Shown here: piece after piece, positions 25,535 through 34,226 of the stretch | How positions within the stretch are numbered: the first letter of the stretch is position 1 | Layout of the letters: each line of letters begins with the position of its first letter | Origin: LSCE01 sp050485425 | GTDB taxonomy: Bacteria > Pseudomonadota > Gammaproteobacteria > Nitrococcales > Aquisalimonadaceae | NCBI GenBank assembly: GCA_050485425.1 | Contig: JBJHBJ010000018.1 | Span: forward strand, 7,112 to 71,111 | Length of the DNA: 64,000 nucleotides | Reading direction: 5' to 3' | Translations under genes and position numbers: made by a program | The notes under the pieces: generated by a model | The model's database searches: none | Told to the model about the DNA's origin: nothing | The model's input: the letters and a program-made list of their open reading frames with translations, nothing else

Positions 25535-26202
25535 TATTCGGTTCCGCCCAGCATCGGCACGAAGCTGACGTAGTCCAGCATTTCCTGCTCCAGCACACCG
25601 TTCCTGAGACGACAGAGCAGCAGTTGCTGCCCTTCCCGGCCGCCGATGGGCGCCACCAGACGCCCACCCTCGGCAAGCTGCCTGGTCAGTTGTTCCGGCA
25701 ACTGCGCCGGTGCGGCGGTCAGCAGAATGGCCTGGAACGGACCATGATCCGCCCAGCCCTCGTACCCGTCGCCCAGCCGCAGGCGGACGTTTCTCAGGCC
25801 CAGATCCCGGAAACGCTGCCGCGCCTGCCGGGCCAGCACGCCGATACGCTCCACCGTATACACCTCCGGCACGAGTTGGGCGAGGATCGCCGCCTGGTAA
25901 CCGGAGCCGGCGCCGATTTCCAGCACCTTGTCCGGAACGCCGTCGGCCAGCAGCGCTTCGGTCATCCGGGCCACCACGTAGGGCTGGGAGATGGTCTGCC
26001 CCTGCCCGATGGGCAAGGCGGTGTCATCATAGGCCCGGCTGGCCAGGGCCTCGTCCACGAACAGGTGGCGCGGGGTGATACGCATGGCCTCCAGCACGGT
26101 CTCGTCCTTGATGCCGCGAACATCGCGCAACCGCTGGATGAGCCGCTCCCGGGTGCGCTGTGAGGTCATGCCGATACCCCGGCGCCGCTGGTCTTCGATC
26201 AT
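25534..26202 (-). CDS. pcm: Protein-L-isoaspartate O-methyltransferase
   Basis: A 222-residue SAM-dependent repair enzyme that methylates isoaspartyl residues in aged proteins so they can revert to aspartate. The SAM-binding motif I is VLEIGAGSGYQAA (around residue 93-105). Also characteristic are FVDEAL near residue 48 and the GQTISQPYVVARMTEAL segment that contacts the isoaspartate. The ATG at 26202 overlaps the surE stop (ATGA); a second ATG 33 bases inside is also possible because the first 11 residues are not conserved. The surE-pcm-nlpD-rpoS order is the standard stationary-phase survival cluster. Confidence 0.94.
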   Translation of the reverse strand: MIEDQRRRGIGMTSQRTRERLIQRLRDVRGIKDETVLEAMRITPRHLFVDEALASRAYDDTALPIGQGQTISQPYVVARMTEALLADGVPDKVLEIGAGSGYQAAILAQLVPEVYTVERIGVLARQARQRFRDLGLRNVRLRLGDGYEGWADHGPFQAILLTAAPAQLPEQLTRQLAEGGRLVAPIGGREGQQLLLCRLRNGVLEQEMLDYVSFVPMLGGTE

Positions 26203-26948
26203 GACAGCCCCGCGACCCAGCCGGCCACCTTGTCCAGGGCCTGGTACCGGGTGAGATCCACCTGGATCGGCGTCACGGACACGTAGCCATTGCGAACCGC
26301 GTAGAAATCGGTGCCCTCCCCCGCATCCTCTTCCGAGCCGGGAGGTCCGATCCAGTAGATCGGCCGTTGCCGGGGATCGAAGTCCTTGACCACTCCTTCC
26401 GCCCGATGCCGACGCCCCAGGCGGGTGGCCTGGAAACCCTGCAGTTCGTCCCAGGGCAGGTCCGGCAGGTTGACGTTGAGGATGGTATCGGCAGGCAGAG
26501 GGTCTTTCAGCAATCTCTGGACCAGCATGGCTGCGGCCCGTGCCGCTGTGGCGAAGTAGCGCGGCTTGTGGGAAGCGATGGAGATGGCGATGGCCGGCAA
26601 CCCCAGAAAACGCCCTTCGGTGGCGGCCGCGACGGTGCCACTGTAGAGGATGTCGTCGCCCATGTTGGCGCCGGCGTTGATACCCGAAACCACCATATCC
26701 GGCTCGTCACGCAGCAGCCCGGTAACCGCCAGATGCACACAGTCCGTCGGCGTTCCCTCGACGCGGTAGACCCGGTCCTCGACTTCCACCGCCCGGATCG
26801 GGAGATCCAGTGTCAGCGAATTGCTTGCGCCGCTGCGGTCACGGTCGGGAGCAACGATGGTGATGTCCCCCAGCTGCGCCATTTCCTCGGCCAGGGAGCG
26901 AATGCCGGGAGCGGTATAGCCGTCATCGTTGCTCACCAGTATGTGCAT
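26199..26948 (-). CDS. surE: 5'/3'-nucleotidase SurE
   Basis: A 249-residue metal-dependent acid phosphatase/nucleotidase (cytoplasmic) that dephosphorylates nucleoside monophosphates under stress. The metal-binding motif SNDDG is at residues 6-10, and the conserved APDRDRSGASNS follows near 34-45 with VSGINAGAN at about 88-96. Length matches the family (about 250). The start MHIL is the usual SurE N-terminus; the frame continues upstream only by chance. pcm overlaps its stop by four bases. A palindromic pair lies in the divergent gap with the smr gene. Confidence 0.95.
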   Translation of the reverse strand: MHILVSNDDGYTAPGIRSLAEEMAQLGDITIVAPDRDRSGASNSLTLDLPIRAVEVEDRVYRVEGTPTDCVHLAVTGLLRDEPDMVVSGINAGANMGDDILYSGTVAAATEGRFLGLPAIAISIASHKPRYFATAARAAAMLVQRLLKDPLPADTILNVNLPDLPWDELQGFQATRLGRRHRAEGVVKDFDPRQRPIYWIGPPGSEEDAGEGTDFYAVRNGYVSVTPIQVDLTRYQALDKVAGWVAGLS

Positions 26949-26991
26949 GGTTGCTTCAAACCCTCTTCTGGCCGGGGACGCTGGAGCGGCA

Positions 26992-27029
26992 CAGTATACC
27001 GGTCCCGCGCTGCCTGAACGAGTATACTG
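26992..27029. promoter_or_regulatory. Inverted repeat CAGTATAC...GTATACTG between surE and smr
   Basis: Two 8-bp arms (26992-26999 and 27022-27029) are exact reverse complements, centre to centre 30 bp (about three helical turns). Each arm also holds TATACT reading outward, so they could be divergent -10 elements or a regulator site. No convincing -35 hexamers are found. Confidence 0.4.
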
Positions 27030-27063
27030 GCGCTGGAGCCGACGTATGCACCAGGAGGCGGCG

Positions 27064-27600
27064 ATGACTGATGAACGGGACGAACACGATGACCTGGACC
27101 TGTTCCGCCAGGCCGTCGCCGACGTCACCCCGCTACGCCAGAACCGGGTCCACCTGCGCCCTCCCGGCCCGCGCCCGGTGCCCCGCCAGACGCTCGCCGA
27201 CGAGTCCCGGGTGGTCGAGGAACTGCTCACCCACGAACTCGAACCGGACATGCTGGAGACCGGCGAGGAACTGCTGTTCGCCCGCCCGGGCGTGCAGAAA
27301 CGCGTGATGCGCAAACTTCGGCGCGGCCTGTATCCACCCCAGGAGGAGCTTGACCTGCACGGCATGACGGTGGCGGTTGCGCACCAAGCCTTGCGCGAGT
27401 TCCTGGTGGAGAGCCGGCGTCACCGCTTCCGCTGCGTTCGCGTGATACACGGCAAGGGCAACCGTTCCAGCAACCGCGGGCCGGTGCTGAAAACCAAGGT
27501 GGACCGCTGGCTGCGGCAATGGGACGAGGTCATCGCCTATTCTTCGGCCCGGCCGGTGGACGGCGGCACCGGTGCCGTCTACGTGCTGCTGCGCTCCTGA
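27064..27600 (+). CDS. Smr-domain protein (SmrA/YdaL type)
   Basis: A 178-residue protein with a C-terminal Smr domain, related to the MutS2 C-terminus. The domain begins with LDLHGMT (about residues 98-104) and contains the conserved VIHGKGNRS loop near 129-137, the predicted nucleic-acid-binding and cleavage site. E. coli relatives act as nucleases, including ribosome-collision endonuclease SmrB. The N-terminal 95 residues are charged and linker-like, as in SmrA/SmrB. AGGAGG five bases before the ATG at 27064 fixes the start. The 3' end overlaps the convergent truD end by 22 bases. Which Smr paralogue it equals is not settled. Confidence 0.88.
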   Translation: MTDERDEHDDLDLFRQAVADVTPLRQNRVHLRPPGPRPVPRQTLADESRVVEELLTHELEPDMLETGEELLFARPGVQKRVMRKLRRGLYPPQEELDLHGMTVAVAHQALREFLVESRRHRFRCVRVIHGKGNRSSNRGPVLKTKVDRWLRQWDEVIAYSSARPVDGGTGAVYVLLRS

Positions 27601-28616
27601 ACCAGTTCCCGCAGCACCGCAGTGGCAAAGCTGCCCGGCGGCAGCCGGAAAGCCAGCTCCAGCGTGTCCCTGGCCGGCATCCACCAGCCGAGGTCCGCAA
27701 CCGCCACGCGCAGCGCCCGACGCTCGGCCCGCATGCGCCAGTGCTCCAGTCCCTCGGCAAATGTCGCGTATGCGGCAAGCACCCGCCGCTCCAGACGGAA
27801 TACCTCACCTTCCGGAGCCATGCCGTCGATACCGTGCAGCGGCCCGGTGGCATGCAGATCCACCGCGGCCAGCCGGCGGTCCACGGCCGTGGCGGGCTCG
27901 GCCCGGAACAGGCTGCGGCTGCCCGAAAAGGTCATCAGATCACCGACCAAGGCCCTGTTCCAGGTTCCCGCTTCCACTCGCGCGGCCAGGACACGGTTGA
28001 ACAACAGGCTGCGTGCGGCTGACAGATACAGCCCCCGCACCTGTCGGTCCCGCACCGGCTCGCCCCGGAACAGGCTTAACGCCGCCTCCAGGTTGCCGCC
28101 GCCGCGGCCGAAGCGCTGTTCACCGAACCAGTTGGGTACCCCCGAGCGGGAGAGCCGCAGCAGGCGGGCATGCAAGGCAGTGGTATCGCCGTCCAGCTCC
28201 CGCACGCGGATTACGAAACGATTGCCCCGCAGGGTGCCGGTCCGCAGCTTGCGGCGGTGGCGGGCCATGCGCAGGACACGAATGCCCTCGGGCGGCTGCG
28301 GCAGTGTCACCTCCCTGCCGGGCAGGTGCACGCCGAACCACTGATCGGTCACCGCATGGCGGTCCTTGAGACCGGCGTGGGTGACATCGCGGCGGCGAAC
28401 CGCCAGGGCATCTGCCAGCCAGGTGCTGACCTGGGCAGTGTTCAACCCCCGCTTGCGTATGCGCAAAAGCAGGTGCTCCCCCTCGCCGGACGGCTCGAAA
28501 CCGAGATCCTCCTCGACGCGGAAGTCATCCGCTTGAACACGCAGCCGGCCGCTGGCCACCGGGCCGCCCCAGGCGAATGGCAGACCGGTCCAGGCCTGCT
28601 CCAGCCACTCAGCCAC
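27579..28616 (-). CDS. truD: tRNA pseudouridine(13) synthase TruD
   Basis: A 345-residue pseudouridine synthase modifying U13 of tRNA-Glu. The catalytic aspartate is in AGLKDRHAVTDQWFGVH (around residue 80-96), and the NWFGEQRFGRGG motif near 160-171 is typical of the family. The TRUD insertion domain is present at normal size. The start is taken as a GTG that lies inside the last codons of ispF (8-base overlap), since the reading frame before it is within ispF and shows no TruD similarity. Overlap with both ispF and the convergent smr gene leaves no space for a terminator. Confidence 0.93.
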   Translation of the reverse strand: MAEWLEQAWTGLPFAWGGPVASGRLRVQADDFRVEEDLGFEPSGEGEHLLLRIRKRGLNTAQVSTWLADALAVRRRDVTHAGLKDRHAVTDQWFGVHLPGREVTLPQPPEGIRVLRMARHRRKLRTGTLRGNRFVIRVRELDGDTTALHARLLRLSRSGVPNWFGEQRFGRGGGNLEAALSLFRGEPVRDRQVRGLYLSAARSLLFNRVLAARVEAGTWNRALVGDLMTFSGSRSLFRAEPATAVDRRLAAVDLHATGPLHGIDGMAPEGEVFRLERRVLAAYATFAEGLEHWRMRAERRALRVAVADLGWWMPARDTLELAFRLPPGSFATAVLRELVQERSST

Positions 28617-29094
28617 GTGAGACCGCTTGCAACAGAACGACCGCCTGGGCAGCAATGCCCTCCTCGCGGCCCGTGAAACCCATGCGCTCGGTCGTGGTCG
28701 CCTTGACGCTCACGCAGTCCAGCGCCAGTTCCAGGTCGACGGCCAGATTCTCCCGCATACGCGGGATATGCGGGGCCAGTTTCGGTGCCTGGGCAATGAC
28801 CGTGGCGTCCACGTTCACCGGTACGAAACCGGCCGCATGCACCAGTTCCAGCGCGCCACGCAGCAGTACCCTGCTGTCGGCCCCCTTCCAGCGGGGGTCG
28901 GTGTCGGGGAAGTGCTGGCCGATATCGCCGGCGGCAATGGCACCCAGCAGTGCATCGGTGATCGCATGGAGCAGCGCATCACCGTCGGAATGCGCTTCGA
29001 TACCGCGATCATGCGGAATAGCGACGCCGCCCAGTACCAGCCGGCCGCCTTCGCGGAAGCGATGCGCGTCTATCCCCTGGCCGATTCGGAACAT
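28609..29094 (-). CDS. ispF: 2-C-methyl-D-erythritol 2,4-cyclodiphosphate synthase
   Basis: A 161-residue trimeric zinc enzyme of the MEP isoprenoid pathway, cyclising CDP-ME 2-phosphate to MEcPP with release of CMP. The zinc-binding DAH is in GQGIDAHRF (residues 6-14), followed by LGGVAIPHDRGIEAHSDGD with the second His, and the C-terminal ATTTERMGFTGREEGIA motif. Length is standard (about 159). It follows ispD by two bases and overlaps truD by eight. Confidence 0.97.
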   Translation of the reverse strand: MFRIGQGIDAHRFREGGRLVLGGVAIPHDRGIEAHSDGDALLHAITDALLGAIAAGDIGQHFPDTDPRWKGADSRVLLRGALELVHAAGFVPVNVDATVIAQAPKLAPHIPRMRENLAVDLELALDCVSVKATTTERMGFTGREEGIAAQAVVLLQAVSRG

Positions 29095-29096
29095 GA

Positions 29097-29813
29097 TTAC
29101 TCCTGCTTGCGCAGTGCGTGAAGGATGGACTCGGCCAGCGGCAGGTCCGCCGGCTGGGTAATCTTCAGATTGGTGCTCTCGCCCTCGACCAGCAGCGGAT
29201 GATAGCCGCGCCGCTCCATCGCCTGCGCCTCGTCCGTGACCGGACGGTCGGAATCCAGCACCGCCTGTAGCGCCTCGCGCAGCGCGTGCAGCGGAAACAG
29301 CTGCGGGGTCATCGCGTGCCAGAGCCCCCGTCGCTCCGCCGTACCGGCAACAAACCCCTCCTCGCCCTCGCGCTTCAGGGTATCCCGCACGGGGTAGGCG
29401 AGCAGCCCGCCGTGCTGGGTTTGCAGCGCCTGCTCAAGTAGCCGGTCCAGTTCCGGCCGCGTCAGGCACGGGCGAACGGCATCGTGCACCAGCACCCAGG
29501 CCCGATCGTCCGCGAGCGTCACCAGCATATCGAGGCAATTCAGCACCGACTGGAAGCGCTCTGCCCCGCCGATCGCGATATGCAACGGCTTGTCGCTGCG
29601 CACGCCGTGTTCGGCCCAGTAGGGATCGTCCCTGCCCAGAGCCACCACGCATCCGCTGACCCGGGGATGCGCCAGCAAGGATTCGACGCTCCAGTGAATG
29701 ACCGGGCGACCTAGCAGGGGGAGATACTGTTTCGGAATGCGGGACTGCATGCGGCGGCCGATCCCGGCCGCGGGAACCACCGCCCAGACGGCGGGGCTTT
29801 CACTGATTGTCAT
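29097..29813 (-). CDS. ispD: 2-C-methyl-D-erythritol 4-phosphate cytidylyltransferase
   Basis: A 238-residue MEP-pathway enzyme that couples MEP to CTP giving CDP-ME. The nucleotide-binding signature is VPAAGIGRRMQSRIPKQYL (about residues 13-31), and the VHDAVRPC motif near 110 is diagnostic. The C-terminal EGESTNLKIT motif binds substrate. The ATG overlaps the ftsB stop (ATGA), reproducing the ftsB-ispD-ispF gene order of E. coli. Confidence 0.97.
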   Translation of the reverse strand: MTISESPAVWAVVPAAGIGRRMQSRIPKQYLPLLGRPVIHWSVESLLAHPRVSGCVVALGRDDPYWAEHGVRSDKPLHIAIGGAERFQSVLNCLDMLVTLADDRAWVLVHDAVRPCLTRPELDRLLEQALQTQHGGLLAYPVRDTLKREGEEGFVAGTAERRGLWHAMTPQLFPLHALREALQAVLDSDRPVTDEAQAMERRGYHPLLVEGESTNLKITQPADLPLAESILHALRKQE

Positions 29814-30082
29814 GGATCGGCGACCTGATAAAAGACTTCCCCTTCCCGGATCATGCCCAGTTCGCTTCGGGCACGCTCCTCCAGCGCTTCCAGGCCGTCC
29901 TTGAGATCGCGGACGTCGGCGTCCAGCGCTTCGTTGCGTTCGCGCAGCTCGGCATTCCGGGCCTGCTGTTCGTCCACGGCCTGCCGCAGCTGCCAGACCT
30001 GTGCGAGGCCTCCATCCTGGGACCAGAGCTGGAACTGCAACAGCAGAAACACCCCGGCAAGCAGCGCGATCAGCAAACGCAT
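29810..30082 (-). CDS. ftsB: Cell division protein FtsB
   Basis: A 90-residue bitopic inner-membrane protein of the divisome, forming the FtsQLB complex that links septal peptidoglycan synthesis to FtsZ. There is one N-terminal transmembrane helix (LLIALLAGVFLLLQFQLW) followed by a coiled coil with heptads (about residues 28-70) and the conserved GMIREGEVFYQ near the end. Size and position ahead of ispD match the family. The gap to eno is 97 bases, so it is probably read from the eno transcript or its own promoter. Confidence 0.95.
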   Translation of the reverse strand: MRLLIALLAGVFLLLQFQLWSQDGGLAQVWQLRQAVDEQQARNAELRERNEALDADVRDLKDGLEALEERARSELGMIREGEVFYQVADP

Positions 30083-30179
30083 AGGCAGGCGTAACGGTTC
30101 ATTGCAAGGACAGCAGTCACCTTACCCCAGTCCGGCCCTCGGCGCGACAGCGTTTCCACACTGTTGCGCCGGGCGTTGC

Positions 30180-31469
30180 TCAGAACCGCTTGAGGTTCGG
30201 AAACGCGTTGCGGCCGGCATACACGGCCTGGCTCCCGAGTTCGGCCTCGATGCGCAGCAACTGATTGTATTTGGCCACACGATCGGAGCGGCAGAGCGAG
30301 CCGGTCTTGATCTGGGTGGCACTGGAGGCCACCGCCAGGTCGGCAATGGTGGTGTCCTCGGTCTCGCCGGATCGGTGCGACACCACGGCGGTGTAGCCAG
30401 CGCCTTCCGCCAGCGCGATGGCGTCCAGTGTCTCGGTCAGCGTGCCGATCTGGTTGAACTTGATCAGGATGGAATTGGCGATTCCCTTGTCGATGCCTTC
30501 CTGAAGAATGCGAGTGTTGGTCACGAAGAGGTCATCGCCGACCAGCTGGCAACGCTCGCCCAGCTTCTGCGTGAGCAGCTTCCAGCCGTCCCAGTCGCCC
30601 TCGTCCATGCCGTCCTCGATAGTGATGATCGGGTACCGGTCGACCCAGCCCGCCAGCACGTCGGCGAACTCGGCTGCGGAGTAGCGCTTGCCCTCCGACT
30701 CCAGGACGTAGGCGCCATCCTTGTAGAACTCGGAGCTGGCCACATCCAGGCCCAGCCAGATCTGCTCTCCCAGCGAGTAGCCGGACGCTTCCACGGCTTC
30801 CTTGATGGTTTCCAGCGCCGCCTGGTTGGAGGGAAGATCCGGCGCGAAACCGCCCTCGTCCCCGACAGCGGTGCTCAGGCCGCGCCCTGCCAGCACTTTC
30901 TTCAGCGCATGGAAGATCTCGGTCCCCGCCCGCAGCGCCTCGCTGAAACGGTCGAATCCGACGGGAAGGATCATGAACTCCTGCAGGTCGACGCTGTTGT
31001 CGGCGTGGGCGCCGCCGTTGATGATGTTCATCATCGGCACCGGCAGCAGGTAAGGGCCGGTGGTGTTCAGCGAGCGGTACAGTTCCACGCCCCGCTCCGC
31101 CGCCTGGGCACGGGCCACTGCCAGGGAGGCCGCCAGCAGCGCGTTGGCGCCAAGCCGGCTCTTGTTGTCGGTGCCGTCCAGTTCGATCATGCGCTGGTCC
31201 ACGGCACGCTGATCGGCCGCGTCCATGCCGGCGAGCTCCCCGGCGAGCGTGAGATTGACGTTCTCCACCGCCTTGCGCACGCCCTTGCCCAGATAACGTC
31301 CCTTGTCACCGTCACGCAGTTCCACCGCCTCGCGGGTTCCGGTGGAGGCGCCGGAAGGCACGGCAGCCCGACCGAAGGCTCCGGAATCCAGCCACACATC
31401 GGCTTCGACCGTGGGGTTGCCGCGGGAATCGAGGATCTCACGCGCCTTGATCGTCTTGATCTTCGCCAT
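30180..31469 (-). CDS. eno: Enolase
   Basis: A 429-residue glycolytic enzyme dehydrating 2-phosphoglycerate to phosphoenolpyruvate; in many gammaproteobacteria it is also a degradosome component. The family signature ILIKFNQIGTLTET (around residue 337-350) contains the catalytic lysine. SGASTGTREAVELRDGD near residue 39-55, the HADNSVD loop and VGDEGGFAP (Glu near 205) are all present. Start MAKIKTIKAREILDSRGNP is canonical. It lies between kdsA (53 bases) and ftsB. The kdsA-eno gap is AT-rich with no clear terminator. Confidence 0.98.
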   Translation of the reverse strand: MAKIKTIKAREILDSRGNPTVEADVWLDSGAFGRAAVPSGASTGTREAVELRDGDKGRYLGKGVRKAVENVNLTLAGELAGMDAADQRAVDQRMIELDGTDNKSRLGANALLAASLAVARAQAAERGVELYRSLNTTGPYLLPVPMMNIINGGAHADNSVDLQEFMILPVGFDRFSEALRAGTEIFHALKKVLAGRGLSTAVGDEGGFAPDLPSNQAALETIKEAVEASGYSLGEQIWLGLDVASSEFYKDGAYVLESEGKRYSAAEFADVLAGWVDRYPIITIEDGMDEGDWDGWKLLTQKLGERCQLVGDDLFVTNTRILQEGIDKGIANSILIKFNQIGTLTETLDAIALAEGAGYTAVVSHRSGETEDTTIADLAVASSATQIKTGSLCRSDRVAKYNQLLRIEAELGSQAVYAGRNAFPNLKRF

Positions 31470-31522
31470 GGGTCAATGATTTCCTATTTTCTGAATAGTT
31501 ACGAAATTTTTATGAAGTAGTT

Positions 31523-32365
31523 TCACATCTGGTCTTCGGGGAACCCTGCCTGTTTGACCGCGCGATCCAGCGTCGTCAGCGTTGCCAGCAACCGCTCCAT
31601 CAGCGGCAGCGGCCAGGCATTGGGGCCATCGGACAGCGCCTTCGCCGGATCCGGGTGCGTTTCCATGAACACACCGGCCACGCCGGCCGCCACCGCCGCC
31701 CGCGCCAGCACCGGCACGAACTCGCGCTGACCGCCGGAGACATTCCCCTGCCCGCCGGGCAACTGCACCGAATGCGTCGCGTCGAATACCACCGGGCAAC
31801 CGGTCTTGCGCATCACCGACAGCGAGCGCATGTCGGAAACCAGATTGTTGTAGCCGAACGATGCGCCGCGCTCGCAGACCAGGATCTGCCTGTTGCCCAC
31901 GGCGCGGGCCTTCTCCACCACATTGGCCATGTCCCACGGCGCCAGGAACTGGCCTTTCTTGATGTTCACCGGCCGCCCCTGGGAGGCCACCTTCTGGATG
32001 TAGTTGGTCTGCCGGCAGAGGAAGGCCGGTGTCTGCAGCACGTCCACCACCGAGGCCACTTCCTCCATGGGCGTGTCCTCGTGCACGTCGGTGATCACGG
32101 GCACACCCAGGCGGGCTTTCACCGTTTCCAGGATCTTCAGCCCCTGCTCCATGCCCAGACCACGGAAGCTCTCGTGGGAAGAGCGGTTCGCCTTGTCGAA
32201 AGAGGACTTGTAAATGAAAGGGATGGAGAGCTTTTCGCACATCTCCTTGAGCTGCCCGGCGGTGTCCATCGCCAGTTGCTCGGACTCCACCACGCAGGGC
32301 CCGGCGATGAGGAACAGGGGTTGATCCAGTCCTGCGCGGAAACCGCAAAGATCGATGCTGCTCAT
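31523..32365 (-). CDS. kdsA: 3-deoxy-D-manno-octulosonate 8-phosphate synthase (metal-type)
   Basis: A 280-residue aldolase that condenses phosphoenolpyruvate and arabinose 5-phosphate to KDO 8-phosphate for the lipopolysaccharide inner core. Conserved segments are SSFDKANRSS near residue 54-63, ITDVHE, RQTNYIQ and VCERGASFGYNN. Where E. coli KdsA has an asparagine (N26 in GGMNVLES), this protein has Cys24 (IAGPCVVES). That residue marks the metal-dependent class typified by Aquifex, with HPDP and FDATH supplying the other ligands. It is 12 bases after pyrG. Activity therefore probably needs a divalent metal, an inference from this residue. Confidence 0.96.
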   Translation of the reverse strand: MSSIDLCGFRAGLDQPLFLIAGPCVVESEQLAMDTAGQLKEMCEKLSIPFIYKSSFDKANRSSHESFRGLGMEQGLKILETVKARLGVPVITDVHEDTPMEEVASVVDVLQTPAFLCRQTNYIQKVASQGRPVNIKKGQFLAPWDMANVVEKARAVGNRQILVCERGASFGYNNLVSDMRSLSVMRKTGCPVVFDATHSVQLPGGQGNVSGGQREFVPVLARAAVAAGVAGVFMETHPDPAKALSDGPNAWPLPLMERLLATLTTLDRAVKQAGFPEDQM

Positions 32366-32377
32366 GACGTTCCTCCG

Positions 32378-34003
32378 CTACTGGCCGCGGTGTTCGCGGG
32401 CGGCCTTGATGAAGCCGCTGAACAACGGATGGCCGTCCCGCGGCGTGGAGGTGAACTCCGGATGGAACTGGCAGCCGATGAACCAGGGGTGATCGGGCAA
32501 CTCCACCACTTCCACCAGGTTGCCGTCGTCCGACAGGCCGGAAATGCGCAGACCGGCCTGCCTGAGTGTTTCAGCATAGTGGTTGTTGAACTCGAAGCGA
32601 TGCCGGTGGCGTTCAACCACCGATTCCTGGCCATACATGCGTGCCACCAGCGATCCGGCCTCCAGCTGGCAGGCCTGCCCGCCCAGGCGCATGGTGCCTC
32701 CGAGATCGTCGTCCGGACCGCGGCGCTCGATGCGGCCGTCCTTGGTCATCCACTCGGTGATCAGGCCGATGACCGGGTGCTCGGCGTCGCGGTTGAATTC
32801 GGTGCTGTGCGCATCCGCGAGGCCGGCGACATTGCGGGCGAATTCGATCACCGCCACCTGCATGCCCAGGCAGATACCCAGGTACGGGATCTTCTTCTCA
32901 CGGGCATGGCGCGCCGCCATGATCTTGCCTTCCACGCCACGCTCGCCGAAGCCGCCGGGGACCAGGACGGCGTCCACGTCATCCAGCACGCCGGTGCCGT
33001 GCTGTTCCACTTCCTCGGAGTCCACGTAGCGGATATTGACCCGGGTCAGCGTGTGAATGCCGGCGTGAATCAGCGATTCGCTCAGCGACTTGTAGGCGTC
33101 GGCCAGGTTGACGTACTTGCCAACCATGGCGATGGTCACCTCGCCGGTGGGCTGTTGCTTGGCCTTGACCACGTTTTCCCAGTCGGACAGGTCGGCCGGC
33201 GGCAGGTCCTTCAGCCCCAGTTTTTCGGCAACGATGCTGTCCAGGTGCTGGGCATGCAGGGCCAGCGGAACCTTGTAGATGTCGTCCACATCCAGCGCGG
33301 AAATGACCGCCTGCTGCTCCACGTTGGTGAACAACGCGATCTTCCGGCGTTCGTCCTCCGGAATCGGCTGGGTGGCCCGGCACAGTAGGATATCCGGCTG
33401 GATGCCGATGGAACGCAGTTCCTTCACCGAGTGCTGGGTCGGCTTGGTCTTCATCTCGCCGCTGGCACCGATGAACGGCACCAGGGTCAGGTGGATGAAC
33501 AGGCTGTCGCGCCGGTGTTCCACGCCCATCTGGCGGATGGCTTCCAGGAACGGCAGCGATTCGATGTCACCCACCGTACCGCCGATCTCCACCAGCGCCA
33601 CGTCGCTGCCCTCGGCGCCGGCGCGGATGCAGCGCTTGATCTCGTCGGTGATGTGCGGGATCACCTGCACGGTGCCGCCAAGGTATTCGCCGCGACGCTC
33701 CTTGCGGATCACGTTCTCGTAGATGCGGCCGGTGGTGTAGTTGTTGCGGCGGCCGGTGCGCATGCGCACGAAGCGTTCGTAGTGACCCAGGTCCAGGTCG
33801 GTCTCGGCACCGTCTTCGGTGACATAAACCTCGCCGTGCTGGAACGGGCTCATCGTGCCGGGATCGACGTTGATGTACGGGTCCAGCTTGATCATCGTGA
33901 CCTTGAGCCCGCGAGCCTGGAGAATACTGGCCAACGATGCCGAGGCGATGCCTTTGCCCAATGAGGAAACAACACCGCCTGTAATGAAGATGTATCGGGT
34001 CAT
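32378..34003 (-). CDS. pyrG: CTP synthase
   Basis: A 541-residue enzyme that aminates UTP to CTP using glutamine. The N-terminal synthase domain begins MTRYIFITGGVVSSLGKG, with ATP P-loop-like GGVVSSLGKG and the DPYINVDPGTMSPFQHGEV region. The C-terminal class I glutamine amidotransferase domain has the nucleophile in GICLGMQ (about residue 375) and His/Glu in HPEFTS near the end. The start is the canonical MTRY at 34003; the frame continues 165 bases upstream into the repeat-rich gap without similarity. The pyrG-kdsA-eno-ftsB order is well conserved. Confidence 0.98.
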   Translation of the reverse strand: MTRYIFITGGVVSSLGKGIASASLASILQARGLKVTMIKLDPYINVDPGTMSPFQHGEVYVTEDGAETDLDLGHYERFVRMRTGRRNNYTTGRIYENVIRKERRGEYLGGTVQVIPHITDEIKRCIRAGAEGSDVALVEIGGTVGDIESLPFLEAIRQMGVEHRRDSLFIHLTLVPFIGASGEMKTKPTQHSVKELRSIGIQPDILLCRATQPIPEDERRKIALFTNVEQQAVISALDVDDIYKVPLALHAQHLDSIVAEKLGLKDLPPADLSDWENVVKAKQQPTGEVTIAMVGKYVNLADAYKSLSESLIHAGIHTLTRVNIRYVDSEEVEQHGTGVLDDVDAVLVPGGFGERGVEGKIMAARHAREKKIPYLGICLGMQVAVIEFARNVAGLADAHSTEFNRDAEHPVIGLITEWMTKDGRIERRGPDDDLGGTMRLGGQACQLEAGSLVARMYGQESVVERHRHRFEFNNHYAETLRQAGLRISGLSDDGNLVEVVELPDHPWFIGCQFHPEFTSTPRDGHPLFSGFIKAAREHRGQ

Positions 34004-34094
34004 AGAGACTTCGTTTCTGGTGACTATGTGGGGGGCCAGAACTGACCCGCGGGACGGGAGGAAACAGTAACAGAACGGCCTCGGCAGCACAACG

Positions 34095-34110
34095 CTGACC
34101 GCTCGGTCAG
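34095..34110. repeat. Short palindrome CTGACCG...CGGTCAG upstream of pyrG
   Basis: A 7-bp perfect stem with a two-base loop, about 90 bases upstream of pyrG. There is no T-tract. It may belong to the pyrG leader or operator region. Confidence 0.35.
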
Positions 34111-34122
34111 GGGCTTCGGTCC

Positions 34123-34226
34123 GGCCCGGGCGGGATGTTCCGTTCCGGGAACGCCGTGAACCAGCCATGGGGGCTTGTCGGCCGCGTCCATGCGGCCGAC
34201 AGTCCGGAGCCGCTTGCCCCGGCCCG
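34123..34226 (+). repeat. Structured dispersed repeat, family A, copy 1
   Basis: A 104-base GC-rich element. Its first 58 bases closely match the reverse complement of copy 2 at 34445-34552, including identical blocks of 18 bases (CCGGGAACGCCGTGAACC and CCATGGGGGCTTGTCGGC). The inner hairpin is TGTCGGCCGC / GCGGCCGACA (34176-34185, 34192-34201) around loop GTCCAT. Three consecutive stem pairs differ from copy 2 but remain paired, which indicates a structure under selection or a shared folded ancestor. The outer stem is degenerate in this copy. Confidence 0.75.
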
